A DNA stretch of 64,000 nucleotides from IMG/VR virus record IMGVR_UViG_3300008952_000006, positions 109,035 through 173,034 of that record; one strand, written 5' to 3'. This DNA comes from a virus. Numbering within the stretch: the first letter of the stretch is position 1; every line of letters begins with the position of its first letter. A program made the position numbers and the translations under genes. Positions 44,325 through 53,048 of this stretch are shown here, one piece after another. The notes under the pieces were generated by a model, which was not told the origin of the DNA, made no database searches, and worked only from the letters and a program-made list of their open reading frames with translations.

Positions 44325-45715
44325 TAGTTAACCCCCTTCTTTAGCTGACCGAACTCGTCGTAACCTTGTGGTGGGTAAAATGGGGCGGTCTGACTTGGGT
44401 AGTATCGGTCAGCGTACCGCTGTAGGGCGGCCTGCTCCGCCTGAGGATTCCTCGCAACAGGTTGTGGCGTCGGTTTTTTCTTCGCGACAGCCTTAGTCGC
44501 TGGCTTGCCCTTGTACTTGTTGTATGCCTTGCTTATGGCGCTTTGCGCCATGCCTGCGGGGGTGTAGGGGTGGACGTAGTTAGCATAAGCCCCAGGAATG
44601 GCCGCAACTGTATTAGCCGTGTTCTGTGCGGGCGTCATCTTATTCAGCGTGCCTCTCGCCGCGTTGTATGCAAAGTCCCCTACCTGAGTAGCCCCCAATC
44701 CCACGCCTACACCGCGCATCGCCCTTCGCGTATTGGTAAGCTTCGCCCAGGGACTAGCAACATTCTTCATAAACGGTACTGCGCCAGTCACCTGACCAGC
44801 GAGTGAGGCTGTCCCCTTAGCCGCCTTAAGCGATTTGGGCAGATTGCGTCCTACGCCTGCGGCCCACTTGGGTGTCTGCAGCATCATCCCTGACCAATGG
44901 CGGTTCCAAGGCATGCCGCCGCTCAAAGCCGATTTTGCTTGTCGGAAGTGTCTAGCGCTCCGCAGCTTTTGGGTAACATTAGATGCATTAAGAGCGCCGC
45001 GCCCCAGCCAAGCAGCCCTAGCGCCTTTAGCTGCAAGGGTAGCGCCTTTGGCTCCCCCAGAAACAGCAGCCCCAACAGGAGTGACCATCGCAGCAGTTGC
45101 GGCGTAATCTGCTGCAGTCCAGGGATTGCGTTTCGCCCAACCTGCGCCACGGGTAAGAGCGGAGTCTCTAAAGGGCGAGTAGGTGTCTCCCAGAGCCTTA
45201 GAAAGGAAAGTTTGGCCCGGAGCCATCCTTGCGTCTCTAAATGCCGATTGCGCTTTTGCTGGGTTAGTCTTTTGGAGCGCTCTCACCTGCTTTTGGACGG
45301 GGTGGGTGCCTGTGGCTGCCTGGGCGACAGTTTTTGCCATGCTGCCAGTGTGTGACGCGCCACGCTTGAAATCCCCAAAGACTCCCTTAACAGCCCCGCC
45401 GGTTCTGCCAGACTTCCAAGAACTTGGAGAAAGGACCGCGCCAGCACCTCGTTTAAGGTTCTGCCAGCCTCTTCCAACCAAATTAAAATCATCACCCTGT
45501 CTGGGCGTGTTCCATTGAGACGGGGCGGGTGGTTTTGGGGGGCCCTGTGTTGTCTGCCCCTTAGCGATACGCTTTATAACTTTGCCTTGCGGATCTGTTA
45601 TTACAGCACCAGCTTGCTTCTCCATGGGAGCAGATAGCCCGCGCACAAAAGCATCATAGACAGCCTTGCGTGCGGCTACCTTTATTAGTGCATTTTGTAG
45701 GGCGTCTTCTTTCAT
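44324..45715 (-). CDS. Basic Ala/Gly-rich late protein carrying a MEKQA motif
   Basis: 463 residues, ATGA overlap with the preceding gene. The N-terminal helix (1-30) leads into MEKQA at 31-35. A low-complexity basic region follows, then KRNPW at 195-199, a hydrophobic Ala/Gly segment (DYAATAAMVTPVGAAVSGGAKG) and PWNRHWSG at 269-276, matching the layout of the neighbour at 43617-44324. The C-terminal part is Pro/Lys-rich. The composition (Ala, Gly, Lys, Pro; almost no Cys) fits a packaged or ejected virion protein. Function unknown. Confidence 0.6.
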   Translation of the reverse strand: MKEDALQNALIKVAARKAVYDAFVRGLSAPMEKQAGAVITDPQGKVIKRIAKGQTTQGPPKPPAPSQWNTPRQGDDFNLVGRGWQNLKRGAGAVLSPSSWKSGRTGGAVKGVFGDFKRGASHTGSMAKTVAQAATGTHPVQKQVRALQKTNPAKAQSAFRDARMAPGQTFLSKALGDTYSPFRDSALTRGAGWAKRNPWTAADYAATAAMVTPVGAAVSGGAKGATLAAKGARAAWLGRGALNASNVTQKLRSARHFRQAKSALSGGMPWNRHWSGMMLQTPKWAAGVGRNLPKSLKAAKGTASLAGQVTGAVPFMKNVASPWAKLTNTRRAMRGVGVGLGATQVGDFAYNAARGTLNKMTPAQNTANTVAAIPGAYANYVHPYTPAGMAQSAISKAYNKYKGKPATKAVAKKKPTPQPVARNPQAEQAALQRYADRYYPSQTAPFYPPQGYDEFGQLKKGVN

Positions 45716-47376
45716 TTTAGATTACCTTGGTGTTTGGCCCGAAAGTTCCCCTGCCAATCAGTCCCGACAGCGGGATTATTCTTATCCCATGTAGCGCCTC
45801 GGGAGTTCTTTTGATAATCCCAGGCCTTATCGGAGAGACCGGGCGGTCTAGGCCCGATGAATTTTGTCCGATCAGCATTTCTCTTGGCATCTTTCGGTGT
45901 CTGTTCGCTTATGCCGGATAGGTAGCCCCCCGCCCTAAGCCCTGGATGGTAATCACGGTACCCTGATACTTGCATACCGAGAGTCGGGATAGCCTGTGGC
46001 CCTAGGTATGAGGCCCCCATCGCGGCTCCGTAACCACCCCTCGCAAGCCTTTTGGGGTCCCAAGGGGCTGGACCTTCCCCACCAATAAGCGGCGTGCCTT
46101 TTGGGAGTCCCTGGCCCCCAAGGTCCGTTGGGGTATAGCTGTGCCCGTAAAAACCAGCCCCAGCCCCAGCAGCGCCAAGAGCACCACCCTTCAGTGTCTG
46201 TGCCAGAGGACCCCCAGTTCGAGCCCAGTGAGTATCAGGCTTAAATCCTTCGGGGGCTTTTTTTCTAGCGCCTCTTCGGGTCCAAGCCCTGCCTTCTGGG
46301 GTGGTTGGTATTATTTTGGTATATTCCTTAGTCTCTGGGTGGGGCTTAGTTGATGTGTAAATGTTCTGGCCGCGTCCTGTCCCCCGGGATGTAAGTTTTT
46401 TGGGGTCAAGCCACGTCTTCCAATTCATTAAAGAAGATTGATCAGGTGCGCGGGTATAGTTTTTAGGTATACCGGACGCGTACTGATTTAGAGACTCTGC
46501 CAATTCCTCAGCCTTGGTTTTGGGTGCTGGCCCATGACCCTCTGGCCATTTTTTTGGTTCGGGGGGATTCGCAGGCGGGGTATCCGGGCGACCGCCATGC
46601 ACTGGCTTCGTTTTATTGGTTGGTTTAGATGGTGCGGGCTTAACCGTAGTAGTTGCGCCTGAAGGCTTCACCCCCGCTGCTGCGGTTTGTTGGGGAGTAG
46701 CTTGGGCTGTTGGTGGTCGTGGTGTGAATTTTGGGGCCGCCGAGGACACGCCCCCTTGGTTAATAGGGGTCATATTGGGTTGGGGCGTAGTGGTGGGTGG
46801 TTTTGCTAAAGTCTGCCCCGGGAAACCCGTAGTAGGACCGCCTGTGTATGGGGGTGCGGTTGGCGTGGTCGGTGGTTTTACACGTGGTGCTGCGTCCGTC
46901 AGCGTTTTCCAGGCTTGGCTGAGGCCCTGCCCTTTGGGAGCTTTTCTGTATGCATCAATAGCTGGGCCAGCCCGCTGGAAGAGTTTGGCGGCCCCAGAAA
47001 GCCCCTTGGTTTTGTTCGCTGTCTTCTCTAAGAAAGCTCCGTAATGAGCCATGGCTGTCTTTGGTAAACCAGACCCCATGCCGCCCACAGGGTTCTGCTT
47101 CTTTGCGGCTGTGTTTATATTTTGGGCCATGGGCTTGGACGCGTTTGAGCTAACACCGCGCATTTTAAACAATCGAGTCATAGCATCAATATGGGGGGCA
47201 ATGTTGCCAGAGCCACCTAGCGTCATTGCACTGCCGCCTTGCGAAGGCGTAGGTTGAGAGTCTGCTCTTGGGCCTGACCCACCAACAGAGCTTGCGCCAA
47301 CAATGGCGGTCTTAATTTTAGCGGTATGACGCAAAATCCTAAGTGCTGCTTCCTTGTCGAATTCGATGTCAACCAT
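45712..47376 (-). CDS. Pro/Thr-rich basic late protein with FDKEA and LEKTA motifs
   Basis: 554 residues, TAATG coupling to the upstream gene. FDKEA is at 6-10 and LEKTA at 116-120. A long Pro/Thr/Lys linker occupies about 160-280 (repeated PPTTP and KPT-type units). The C-terminal half has Gly/Trp/Tyr-rich segments (GGALGAAGAGAGFYG and DYHPGLRAGGYLSG), the first a short glycine-zipper-like hydrophobic stretch. No domain is recognised. The linker suggests an extended, flexible protein, as in structural or injected phage proteins. Confidence 0.6.
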   Translation of the reverse strand: MVDIEFDKEAALRILRHTAKIKTAIVGASSVGGSGPRADSQPTPSQGGSAMTLGGSGNIAPHIDAMTRLFKMRGVSSNASKPMAQNINTAAKKQNPVGGMGSGLPKTAMAHYGAFLEKTANKTKGLSGAAKLFQRAGPAIDAYRKAPKGQGLSQAWKTLTDAAPRVKPPTTPTAPPYTGGPTTGFPGQTLAKPPTTTPQPNMTPINQGGVSSAAPKFTPRPPTAQATPQQTAAAGVKPSGATTTVKPAPSKPTNKTKPVHGGRPDTPPANPPEPKKWPEGHGPAPKTKAEELAESLNQYASGIPKNYTRAPDQSSLMNWKTWLDPKKLTSRGTGRGQNIYTSTKPHPETKEYTKIIPTTPEGRAWTRRGARKKAPEGFKPDTHWARTGGPLAQTLKGGALGAAGAGAGFYGHSYTPTDLGGQGLPKGTPLIGGEGPAPWDPKRLARGGYGAAMGASYLGPQAIPTLGMQVSGYRDYHPGLRAGGYLSGISEQTPKDAKRNADRTKFIGPRPPGLSDKAWDYQKNSRGATWDKNNPAVGTDWQGNFRAKHQGNLK

Positions 47377-49316
47377 TACAAAGTCCTCTTGGGAGCCGAA
47401 ATGATGTTCGGGACAAGAACATCAAACGGGTCGTCAGCCCCAGACATTAGCGTCATTAGATTAATAGGACCAGCATTATCCGGTACTTCGATGCGGCGCT
47501 TTAGTGAAAGAGGGGCAATAGACACGTCTACTTGTATGCCCTGAACCAAGGAGAACTCTACATATCCGTTAGAGTCAGTTGTATATGTTCTTTGGGTGTC
47601 GAAGACAGCCGTTCCTGAAAAGAGCTGGGGTCGATGGATCAGGCCAACGTGCACAGTTGCATTCTTAACGGGGGTACCATTCATATGGTACAGGGTGGCG
47701 TACAGGGTGCATAAGCTTGCAGGGGATGGCGGAGAAGTAACTGTCGGGTTGAACACCTCTGAAATTAACTGTATCGCTTGCACGTCTGTGCCTTCCGGCT
47801 CTGAGTACAGATAAGGGTCCGAGGCCTCTAATTTCGAGTTAAACACTGTGTATGAAAAATTATTAGTTGTGAAAGAGCTACCGGCCTTGGTTAGAGTAAA
47901 AATATATTCCCCGGGAGGGATCTCTAAGCGAAGACTTCCAGCAATGTCGGTGACCCCTTGAGCAACCTGAGTGCCATCTAACTCGCTCACAGTCACTGTT
48001 GTAATTGTATGCGGTGTCCCGTTAAGACCAGAGGTTCTGCCAGCGGTAATCTGTACCACTTCCTTGGCTTCAGCGGGAGTAATTAGATAGTGGGTTAGAT
48101 GCGTTTGCACACCAGCGTCATGCCAGACAACGTAAGCTTCTTGCGCGGTGGTGAAGGTGTGGTTTTGTATTACATAGCCGTCTACGCCGATAGCGTAGGG
48201 AGCCTGTGTTGAAACCCCATCAGAGCCTTGAGCAACTATATTACCGCCCTGTGACCCGAGCGCAGTAATACCGAGTGCGGACAGGACGCTCGCAGTGCCG
48301 CTTTGCACGTCAATCTGGCTTGTGGCCCCCGCGCTGCCCGCTGTAGCAGTTAGAGTGAAATAATTAGTGTCGTCCTCTAGCGTCACTAATAATCTATCCC
48401 CCTGGGCACCACCGGCAGTCATGATCAGTGTTTCAAAGAGAAGCTTCAGCTCAAAAAAGGTTACCGCAGCGCTATTGCCAACATTGCTCAGAGCAGGGTT
48501 AGAATTAAAGGTTCCCTCCGCAAGACCGGTATTTGCAGCAAACGTACCCCCGAAGTCAGATAGTGTAATCTGTGAGTCAGAGCCCTGACTATCAGTAGTA
48601 ATCTTCAGGTTTCCACCGTCATCAGAAACATAAACAGCCCCCATCTGGGCGTTCAGTGCGGCTATATACGATGCTTGGCCGGGGCCAGCGCCGTTCAGGT
48701 CAATTGTTCCTGGGGGGTGACCGTCAATTTGATAAGTTGCCGTATCTGTCCCTACACCGAAACCGTACAAGGCAGCACCGCCACTGGTTTCTGCTGGTGC
48801 GCATAAGAACTGGACTGTTTGGGCTCCCGTAGGGGCTGTGTCCGGTAATACCTGAATGGTGACTTGGTCTAGGTTATTAACAGAAATAGTGCTTACTGCT
48901 TGGTCCCCAATATAAGATGCGTACGTAAGAGGAAAGACCGAGGAGCCGGAACTATTATAAAGATGTGCGGTAACGGTCTGACCGATACCACCAACAATGC
49001 TGCTCTCTAGGACGATGTCTACTTCAGCGCCTATCGGAAAATCAGAGATGGGAGTGCCCGCCTCCAAGGTGTCCGAGTAGATAACCACAGGGACATTGCC
49101 GTACTTAAAGCGTAACTGATACTGGCCGGGATCTTCTGGGATAAAGGCAGCGCTTAGGTACAGGTTCGGAGCAGTTGTTACTTGGGTCATAGTGAGTACG
49201 GCTAGTTCAACCCCACCACTCGCGTCTAAAATTTGCAGCACAAAAGGCTCGGCTCCGACTTCTGCGGCGGAATCGAAGAATGGTATTGTTCTGCTTATGC
49301 CTAGCTGTGCTTTCAT
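47376..49316 (-). CDS. Large beta-rich virion protein
   Basis: 646 residues, ATG. Several Ig/transthyretin-like modules are visible: the N-terminal part (LGISRTIPFFDSAAEVG, AAFIPEDPGQYQLRFKYG), a flagellin/hook-like insert pattern at about 215-290 (DDGGNLKITTDSQGSDSQITLSDFG), and two C-terminal regulatory-like modules (VTDIAGSLRLEIPPGEYIFTLTKAG; TTDSNGYVEFSLVQGIQVDVSIAP). No transmembrane segment is seen. It is likely an extended tail, fibre or capsid-decoration protein. Confidence 0.62.
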   Translation of the reverse strand: MKAQLGISRTIPFFDSAAEVGAEPFVLQILDASGGVELAVLTMTQVTTAPNLYLSAAFIPEDPGQYQLRFKYGNVPVVIYSDTLEAGTPISDFPIGAEVDIVLESSIVGGIGQTVTAHLYNSSGSSVFPLTYASYIGDQAVSTISVNNLDQVTIQVLPDTAPTGAQTVQFLCAPAETSGGAALYGFGVGTDTATYQIDGHPPGTIDLNGAGPGQASYIAALNAQMGAVYVSDDGGNLKITTDSQGSDSQITLSDFGGTFAANTGLAEGTFNSNPALSNVGNSAAVTFFELKLLFETLIMTAGGAQGDRLLVTLEDDTNYFTLTATAGSAGATSQIDVQSGTASVLSALGITALGSQGGNIVAQGSDGVSTQAPYAIGVDGYVIQNHTFTTAQEAYVVWHDAGVQTHLTHYLITPAEAKEVVQITAGRTSGLNGTPHTITTVTVSELDGTQVAQGVTDIAGSLRLEIPPGEYIFTLTKAGSSFTTNNFSYTVFNSKLEASDPYLYSEPEGTDVQAIQLISEVFNPTVTSPPSPASLCTLYATLYHMNGTPVKNATVHVGLIHRPQLFSGTAVFDTQRTYTTDSNGYVEFSLVQGIQVDVSIAPLSLKRRIEVPDNAGPINLMTLMSGADDPFDVLVPNIISAPKRTL

Positions 49317-49327
49317 TTACAAAGTGC

Positions 49328-49555
49328 CTAATTATTAGAAGGTCTAAAAACGCCAATGACTTCTTCTACACTGGCAATCGTAAGAACTGTATTATATCTT
49401 TTTTCTTTGACGGAAGGGTCCCCTAAACTCTTTTCAAGAACAGACTTTAAGAAAGTTCTTTCTGTGATAAGGCGAAGCTTCTCGGCAGTTACGTACTCTT
49501 TTACTTGCTCCCTGAGCTTTTCGAGGGTTTCTTTTTTCTCTGATTCGCTGGCCAA
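49328..49555 (-). CDS. Small coiled-coil protein, unknown
   Basis: 75 residues starting at TTG with AGGGGG 6 bases upstream; no in-frame ATG or GTG follows. It is almost fully charged helix (KKETLEKLREQVKEYVTAEKL), with a short hydrophobic end (VLTIASVEEVIGVF). This is the size and character of small tail or head accessory proteins. No family recognised. Confidence 0.5.
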   Translation of the reverse strand: MASESEKKETLEKLREQVKEYVTAEKLRLITERTFLKSVLEKSLGDPSVKEKRYNTVLTIASVEEVIGVFRPSNN

Positions 49556-49567
49556 GATGTACCCCCT

Positions 49568-49864
49568 TTATTTGTGTCTACTAGTAAGTTGTTCCCATGC
49601 CTGTTGCTTCCTAAGCTCGTCAGGAGTCTGTGGGGTCGGGATCGACTTCCCGATACGCTGAAAATTTGTCTTTATGTTTCGGACTTTTTGTATATCCCCT
49701 TCTGGGGCGGTGGTTGCCGCTGTAGGGGATATTGGTTTTGGTTGCTTGACCGGTGCTTGACTGCCTTGGATTCCAAGCATCTTCTTAAAAGCAGAGTACG
49801 TCCGAGAAAGAAGTCCCGGATCTTCTGCTAATTTAGCCAAGTAGTCTGTTTTACCAACCGGCAT
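49568..49864 (-). CDS. Small basic late protein
   Basis: 98 residues, ATG with AGGGG 5 bases upstream. The N-terminal helix contains YLAKLAEDPGLL, a variant of the E-K-x-A tag of neighbouring genes. A Pro/Thr linker (about 40-58) and a Lys/Gln-rich tail follow. No domain is recognised; it probably belongs to the same class of virion cargo. Confidence 0.5.
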   Translation of the reverse strand: MPVGKTDYLAKLAEDPGLLSRTYSAFKKMLGIQGSQAPVKQPKPISPTAATTAPEGDIQKVRNIKTNFQRIGKSIPTPQTPDELRKQQAWEQLTSRHK

Positions 49865-49872
49865 AAAAACCC

Positions 49873-51225
49873 CTAAGAAGTAAGTGCGTACATGCCTAAT
49901 CCACCAGCGCCAAGAGCCGCGTAAGGGGCGATCTCCTTGAGGCCTTTTGCTTTCTGCCAGCCCTTGCCAAGGTTCATCGCCGCTTGAGCGCCCGCCCCTG
50001 CGATGCCACCGAGAGCCCCAGATTGGAGCGCAGAGTTAGCAAGACTTGGGCCATACGCCTTCCCGTAGTCTTTCATCGTTTGCCAGCTTTCAAAGGGATT
50101 CTCCGGCAAGGGGGTGCTGCGAGCGCCCTTAGGCAGGGGCGTGTTAACGCCGCCCGGGGGCATATGAACACCCAGCCGGTCTAATTGTTTCGCATCAGCC
50201 ATAGCATTGAATTGCGCAGAGGTTGGGGTCTTGCCAGCTGCCTTGGCTGCCTTGCCCTCAGCGGCAGCTACACGAATAGCTTGTGCTTCTGCTGCTGGCA
50301 GCTTTTGAAGCGCCCGAATACGAGAAGCATCTTTACCGGCACCCAGGAGCGCGCCGCCAACAGCGGTCCCGAAACCAGTTTGCGCCACGTTCTGGGTTAC
50401 TGGGGGACCTACGAAAGAGCTTTTAAGATTTTTTAGCCACCCCGGGAACCCCGCTGTTTTCACTAGGCGGTTACCGTATGTGTCTGTGTAGATGGCCATA
50501 GATGCTTGTTGAATCCCGCTAACCATAACGGAGCCTTCTTTTTTCTTACCCTTCTTCTTGAGAATGGCTGCTTGGATCTTATCTGGCAGCTTAGATTGCT
50601 TGCCTTTGAGCAAAGGGCTCTCGTCCATAGCGGGAGAGAAGGTCGCCTTGGCGGAGCTTTCTTTTTTCTTGTCTACGCCTTTGGTTAGCGCCTTGTAGCC
50701 CGCGATTCCTCCGCCGACGCTACCAGCTGTCCCCCCAATGAGCCCGGGGATCAGCAGTCTGAGCTTTACGGCGGCGTCATCGCCGGAACGAGCGCCGCTT
50801 ATTATCCGGCTGTATGCCTTAGGATTTGTCTTGCTTAGGAGAGCAAGGGATGCGAGGCCAGCGCCCATGCCTACTGCGCCCCCGCCCCAGCCCCCAAGTA
50901 TTGAGCCGCCAGCGCCACCGATGCCGCCCTTTACAGCGCCTTCGGTACCTCTACCGGACTTCTCCCCTTTTTCGAGGCCCTTGTAGGCACCTAAACCCGC
51001 GCCTGCAAGCATTGCGAGTGCTGCTTGCTTGGTCTTTTGCTTCTTTTTCTTAAGGATAGCAGCCTGAATCTGGTCTGGGAGCTTGGACTGCTTGCCCTTA
51101 AGTGCGGGACTTTCGTCCATAGCGGGGGAGAAAGTAACCTTAGCGGCTTCCTTTTCAAGTTCGACTAATGAGACTGCTTTTTTCATGCTCTTTAGTGACG
51201 TGTTGAATCTTAAAATGTCGTCCAT
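49873..51225 (-). CDS. Glycine-zipper late protein with an internal 34-residue duplication
   Basis: 450 residues, GGAG 7 bases before the ATG. LEKEA occurs at 23-27. A 34-residue unit around TFSPAMDESP and KGKQSKLPD is present twice, at 28-61 and 192-225, differing at only three positions. Between them lies a glycine-zipper hydrophobic region (about 75-185: GGIGGAGGSILGGWGGGAVGM, GLIGGTAGSVGGGIAGY). A third Gly/Ala-rich region is at the end (GGIAGAGAQAAMNLG, ALGAGGLGMYALTS). The repeated tag around a membrane-active segment suggests a packaged protein that inserts in the host envelope. Function is inferred. Confidence 0.6.
   Translation of the reverse strand: MDDILRFNTSLKSMKKAVSLVELEKEAAKVTFSPAMDESPALKGKQSKLPDQIQAAILKKKKQKTKQAALAMLAGAGLGAYKGLEKGEKSGRGTEGAVKGGIGGAGGSILGGWGGGAVGMGAGLASLALLSKTNPKAYSRIISGARSGDDAAVKLRLLIPGLIGGTAGSVGGGIAGYKALTKGVDKKKESSAKATFSPAMDESPLLKGKQSKLPDKIQAAILKKKGKKKEGSVMVSGIQQASMAIYTDTYGNRLVKTAGFPGWLKNLKSSFVGPPVTQNVAQTGFGTAVGGALLGAGKDASRIRALQKLPAAEAQAIRVAAAEGKAAKAAGKTPTSAQFNAMADAKQLDRLGVHMPPGGVNTPLPKGARSTPLPENPFESWQTMKDYGKAYGPSLANSALQSGALGGIAGAGAQAAMNLGKGWQKAKGLKEIAPYAALGAGGLGMYALTS
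50551..50652 (-). repeat. Internal repeat copy 2 (codons 192-225)
   Basis: Encodes the second copy of the MDESP/KGKQSKLP unit in the 450-residue late gene. Protein identity to copy 1 (51043-51144) is 31 of 34, while synonymous positions differ at many sites, so the duplication is not recent or is held by selection at the protein level. Confidence 0.85.
51043..51144 (-). repeat. Internal repeat copy 1 (codons 28-61)
   Basis: First copy of the 34-residue unit of the 450-residue late gene, immediately after its LEKEA motif. The second copy at 50551-50652 follows a KKES stretch instead, so the LEKEA tag itself is not duplicated with it. Confidence 0.85.
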
Positions 51226-51229
51226 TGTC

Positions 51230-52111
51230 TTACTCCGTGAGGTATCGCTGAAGCTTCTTTTTGATAGTATTCTTCAGACGGCTAACTTGATAATCGGGGA
51301 TTTTCATTGCGCGAGCAATATCACCGGTTGAAGAAGTTTGGGTCTTCCCATAGCCAGTTAAATATTCATAAACGGTACGCTCGTTACCGGTTAATTCATA
51401 TTTAAAAAGGCGAAGAACTTCTTCGGATTTTGAGGGAACTAAAGCATATGGGTCTTCTTCAAAACCCTGGGAAAGTAAATCATTACGAAGCTCGGACTCC
51501 ATGCGCCCCGCTTCTGCGAGCGACCACCCGAGATCTTCAGCCACTTCGGTAGTGGTGGGTACGCGCCCCAGGGTCTCTACAAGCTCATCTCTAGCAGATG
51601 TGTACTTTTTAATTTTGTAGACACGATTCTCAGGGATGCGGCCAATATTCTGGTTTTCTACAATAAATCTTTTTGCTTTATCTAGGTAACGGTAGACGTA
51701 TGTGCCTAAAGAACCCTTGCTCGGGTCGTAGGACCTTAATGCGTCCACAAAGCGAAGTTGAAACTCGGACTCAATTGCTGAGTCTGGGATCATCTTTACC
51801 TTGCCTTTGTATACGTTTACTTTGGAGCGAATCATGGGGCGAAAGCTACGGAGAAGTGGGGCTAAGTCCCGGGGGTTTTGGCCTCCGTCCATCCATGCCT
51901 GCCACAGCTTGATCTCGCGAGCCTTCTTGGCGTCTAGATTATCAAGAGCGTTAAAGGTCTCCAGCCCACCGTTATCAGTAGTATCGTCAGTTTTCCTCTC
52001 ATGTTGCTTCACAGCTACCAGTTTCCCATCAACATGGCGCGTGTGTGCATCTACCTGAGTGCTACCGGCATATTTTAGGAAATCGGAAATGGGGTTTGCC
52101 ACGGCTAACAT
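51230..52111 (-). CDS. Sigma-70 family RNA polymerase sigma factor
   Basis: 293 residues from ATG 52111, with AAGGA 5 bases upstream; a longer frame to 52153 would overlap the preceding gene without a ribosome site. Region 2 is about 85-155 (IESEFQLRFVDALRSYDPSKGSLGTYVYRYL, the core-binding and -10 region). Region 3 is about 158-215 (IPENRVYKIKKY and LGRVPTTTEVAEDLGWS). Region 4 is about 232-290 (LTGNERTVYEYLTGYG, STGDIARAMKIPDYQVSRLKNTIKKKLQRYL), a helix-turn-helix for the -35. The first ~60 residues add an HTRHVDGKLVAVKQHER segment seen in phage head proteins. The gene lies inside the virion operon, so it may switch late transcription or be packaged. Confidence 0.85.
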   Translation of the reverse strand: MLAVANPISDFLKYAGSTQVDAHTRHVDGKLVAVKQHERKTDDTTDNGGLETFNALDNLDAKKAREIKLWQAWMDGGQNPRDLAPLLRSFRPMIRSKVNVYKGKVKMIPDSAIESEFQLRFVDALRSYDPSKGSLGTYVYRYLDKAKRFIVENQNIGRIPENRVYKIKKYTSARDELVETLGRVPTTTEVAEDLGWSLAEAGRMESELRNDLLSQGFEEDPYALVPSKSEEVLRLFKYELTGNERTVYEYLTGYGKTQTSSTGDIARAMKIPDYQVSRLKNTIKKKLQRYLTE

Positions 52112-52122
52112 ATATCCTTCTA

Positions 52123-52806
52123 CTAGGGTTTGGGGTTGGCCAACATCCCCCAAGCCTTTTGGGCTCGAGAATTAGCGGATGCATCAATAACGGTGCCAGC
52201 CTTGCGCACAGGTGCGGGTTTGGGCTTGCCAGTAAATTTATCTATCGACGGTATTTTTTTAGCTCCAAAGAACTTTGAAAAAGGACTAGGGCCTACCCGC
52301 GACATCGGGGGTGGTGATGGTTCCATGTAGGCCTTGTCTATTGTCGCTTCATTTTTAATCTGCTGCTTTGTTTTTCCCAGGGCTGTCGGCTTAGCGGGAA
52401 CTAGCGCAGTGCTTTTGGGGGTTTTCATCAAGTGCCGAGCCTCACGAGCCTCACGAGCATCGGTTTTTTGCATTCTTCGGAGCTTCCTTGCCGTATCGCC
52501 TGGAAAGCCGGGTCTCGCTTGCGGGAGGCCAAACTCAGCAACCATAGCCGCAGAGGGAGAAATCTTGGTCTTGACAGGGGGCCTGTTAGCTATGCCCATC
52601 CAGGCCTGCTGAACATCAGGGGATAGTTTGGGAGTAGTCCCGGGAATCGTTGAGCTACGTGGTTTGGGTGCTGCTCTGTAGGCCGCTTTCATGGCGTCCC
52701 ACCCCTTTGGGATAGCTTTCAAAACACGTATGGGAGTGTCTAAACGACCAGCCTCTTTCTCCAAGAGGAGTTCTTCAATGCGTTGTTTACGTTCGGGGGA
52801 GAGCAT
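52123..52806 (-). CDS. Basic late protein with LEKEA motif
   Basis: 227 residues, AAGGA 5 bases before the ATG. The N-terminal amphipathic helix holds LEKEA at 15-19 and is followed by a basic Pro/Lys/Ala-rich chain without hydrophobic core segments (SFR-poor; KKIPSIDKFTGKPKPAPVRKAG near the end). No domain is recognised. It directly precedes the sigma factor gene in the - strand operon and belongs to the set of tagged small proteins. Confidence 0.55.
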   Translation of the reverse strand: MLSPERKQRIEELLLEKEAGRLDTPIRVLKAIPKGWDAMKAAYRAAPKPRSSTIPGTTPKLSPDVQQAWMGIANRPPVKTKISPSAAMVAEFGLPQARPGFPGDTARKLRRMQKTDAREAREARHLMKTPKSTALVPAKPTALGKTKQQIKNEATIDKAYMEPSPPPMSRVGPSPFSKFFGAKKIPSIDKFTGKPKPAPVRKAGTVIDASANSRAQKAWGMLANPKP

Positions 52807-52814
52807 TGAGTTCC

Positions 52815-53030
52815 TTAAGGCTGTTTTGGGGCTGGGATACCAGCCTTTGCGAGGGAAGTAATTTTAGTTGCGGGCTTGCCAATATTACCGGCGAAGTTTT
52901 TTACCTTTTTATAGCCCTTAGCGAGCGCCTTGGCTGCCTGGCCAACGCTGGGTAGCTTAGGCATTCCTATGCCAAAACCAGCTTCTTTGATCTTGCCCTC
53001 TAAAACTTCTTTTCTCTGCTTATTAAGCAT
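52815..53030 (-). CDS. Small basic late protein
   Basis: 71 residues, ATG with GGGG 7 bases upstream. The N-terminal helix contains a degenerate tag (KIKEAGF at about 13-19), and the rest is Lys/Ala/Gly-rich (KALAKGYKKVKNFAGNIGKPATK). It has an isoelectric point well above neutral by eye. Probably a DNA- or membrane-associated virion protein; no family is known. Confidence 0.5.
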   Translation of the reverse strand: MLNKQRKEVLEGKIKEAGFGIGMPKLPSVGQAAKALAKGYKKVKNFAGNIGKPATKITSLAKAGIPAPKQP

Positions 53031-53048
53031 AATAAAACCCCAATATGT

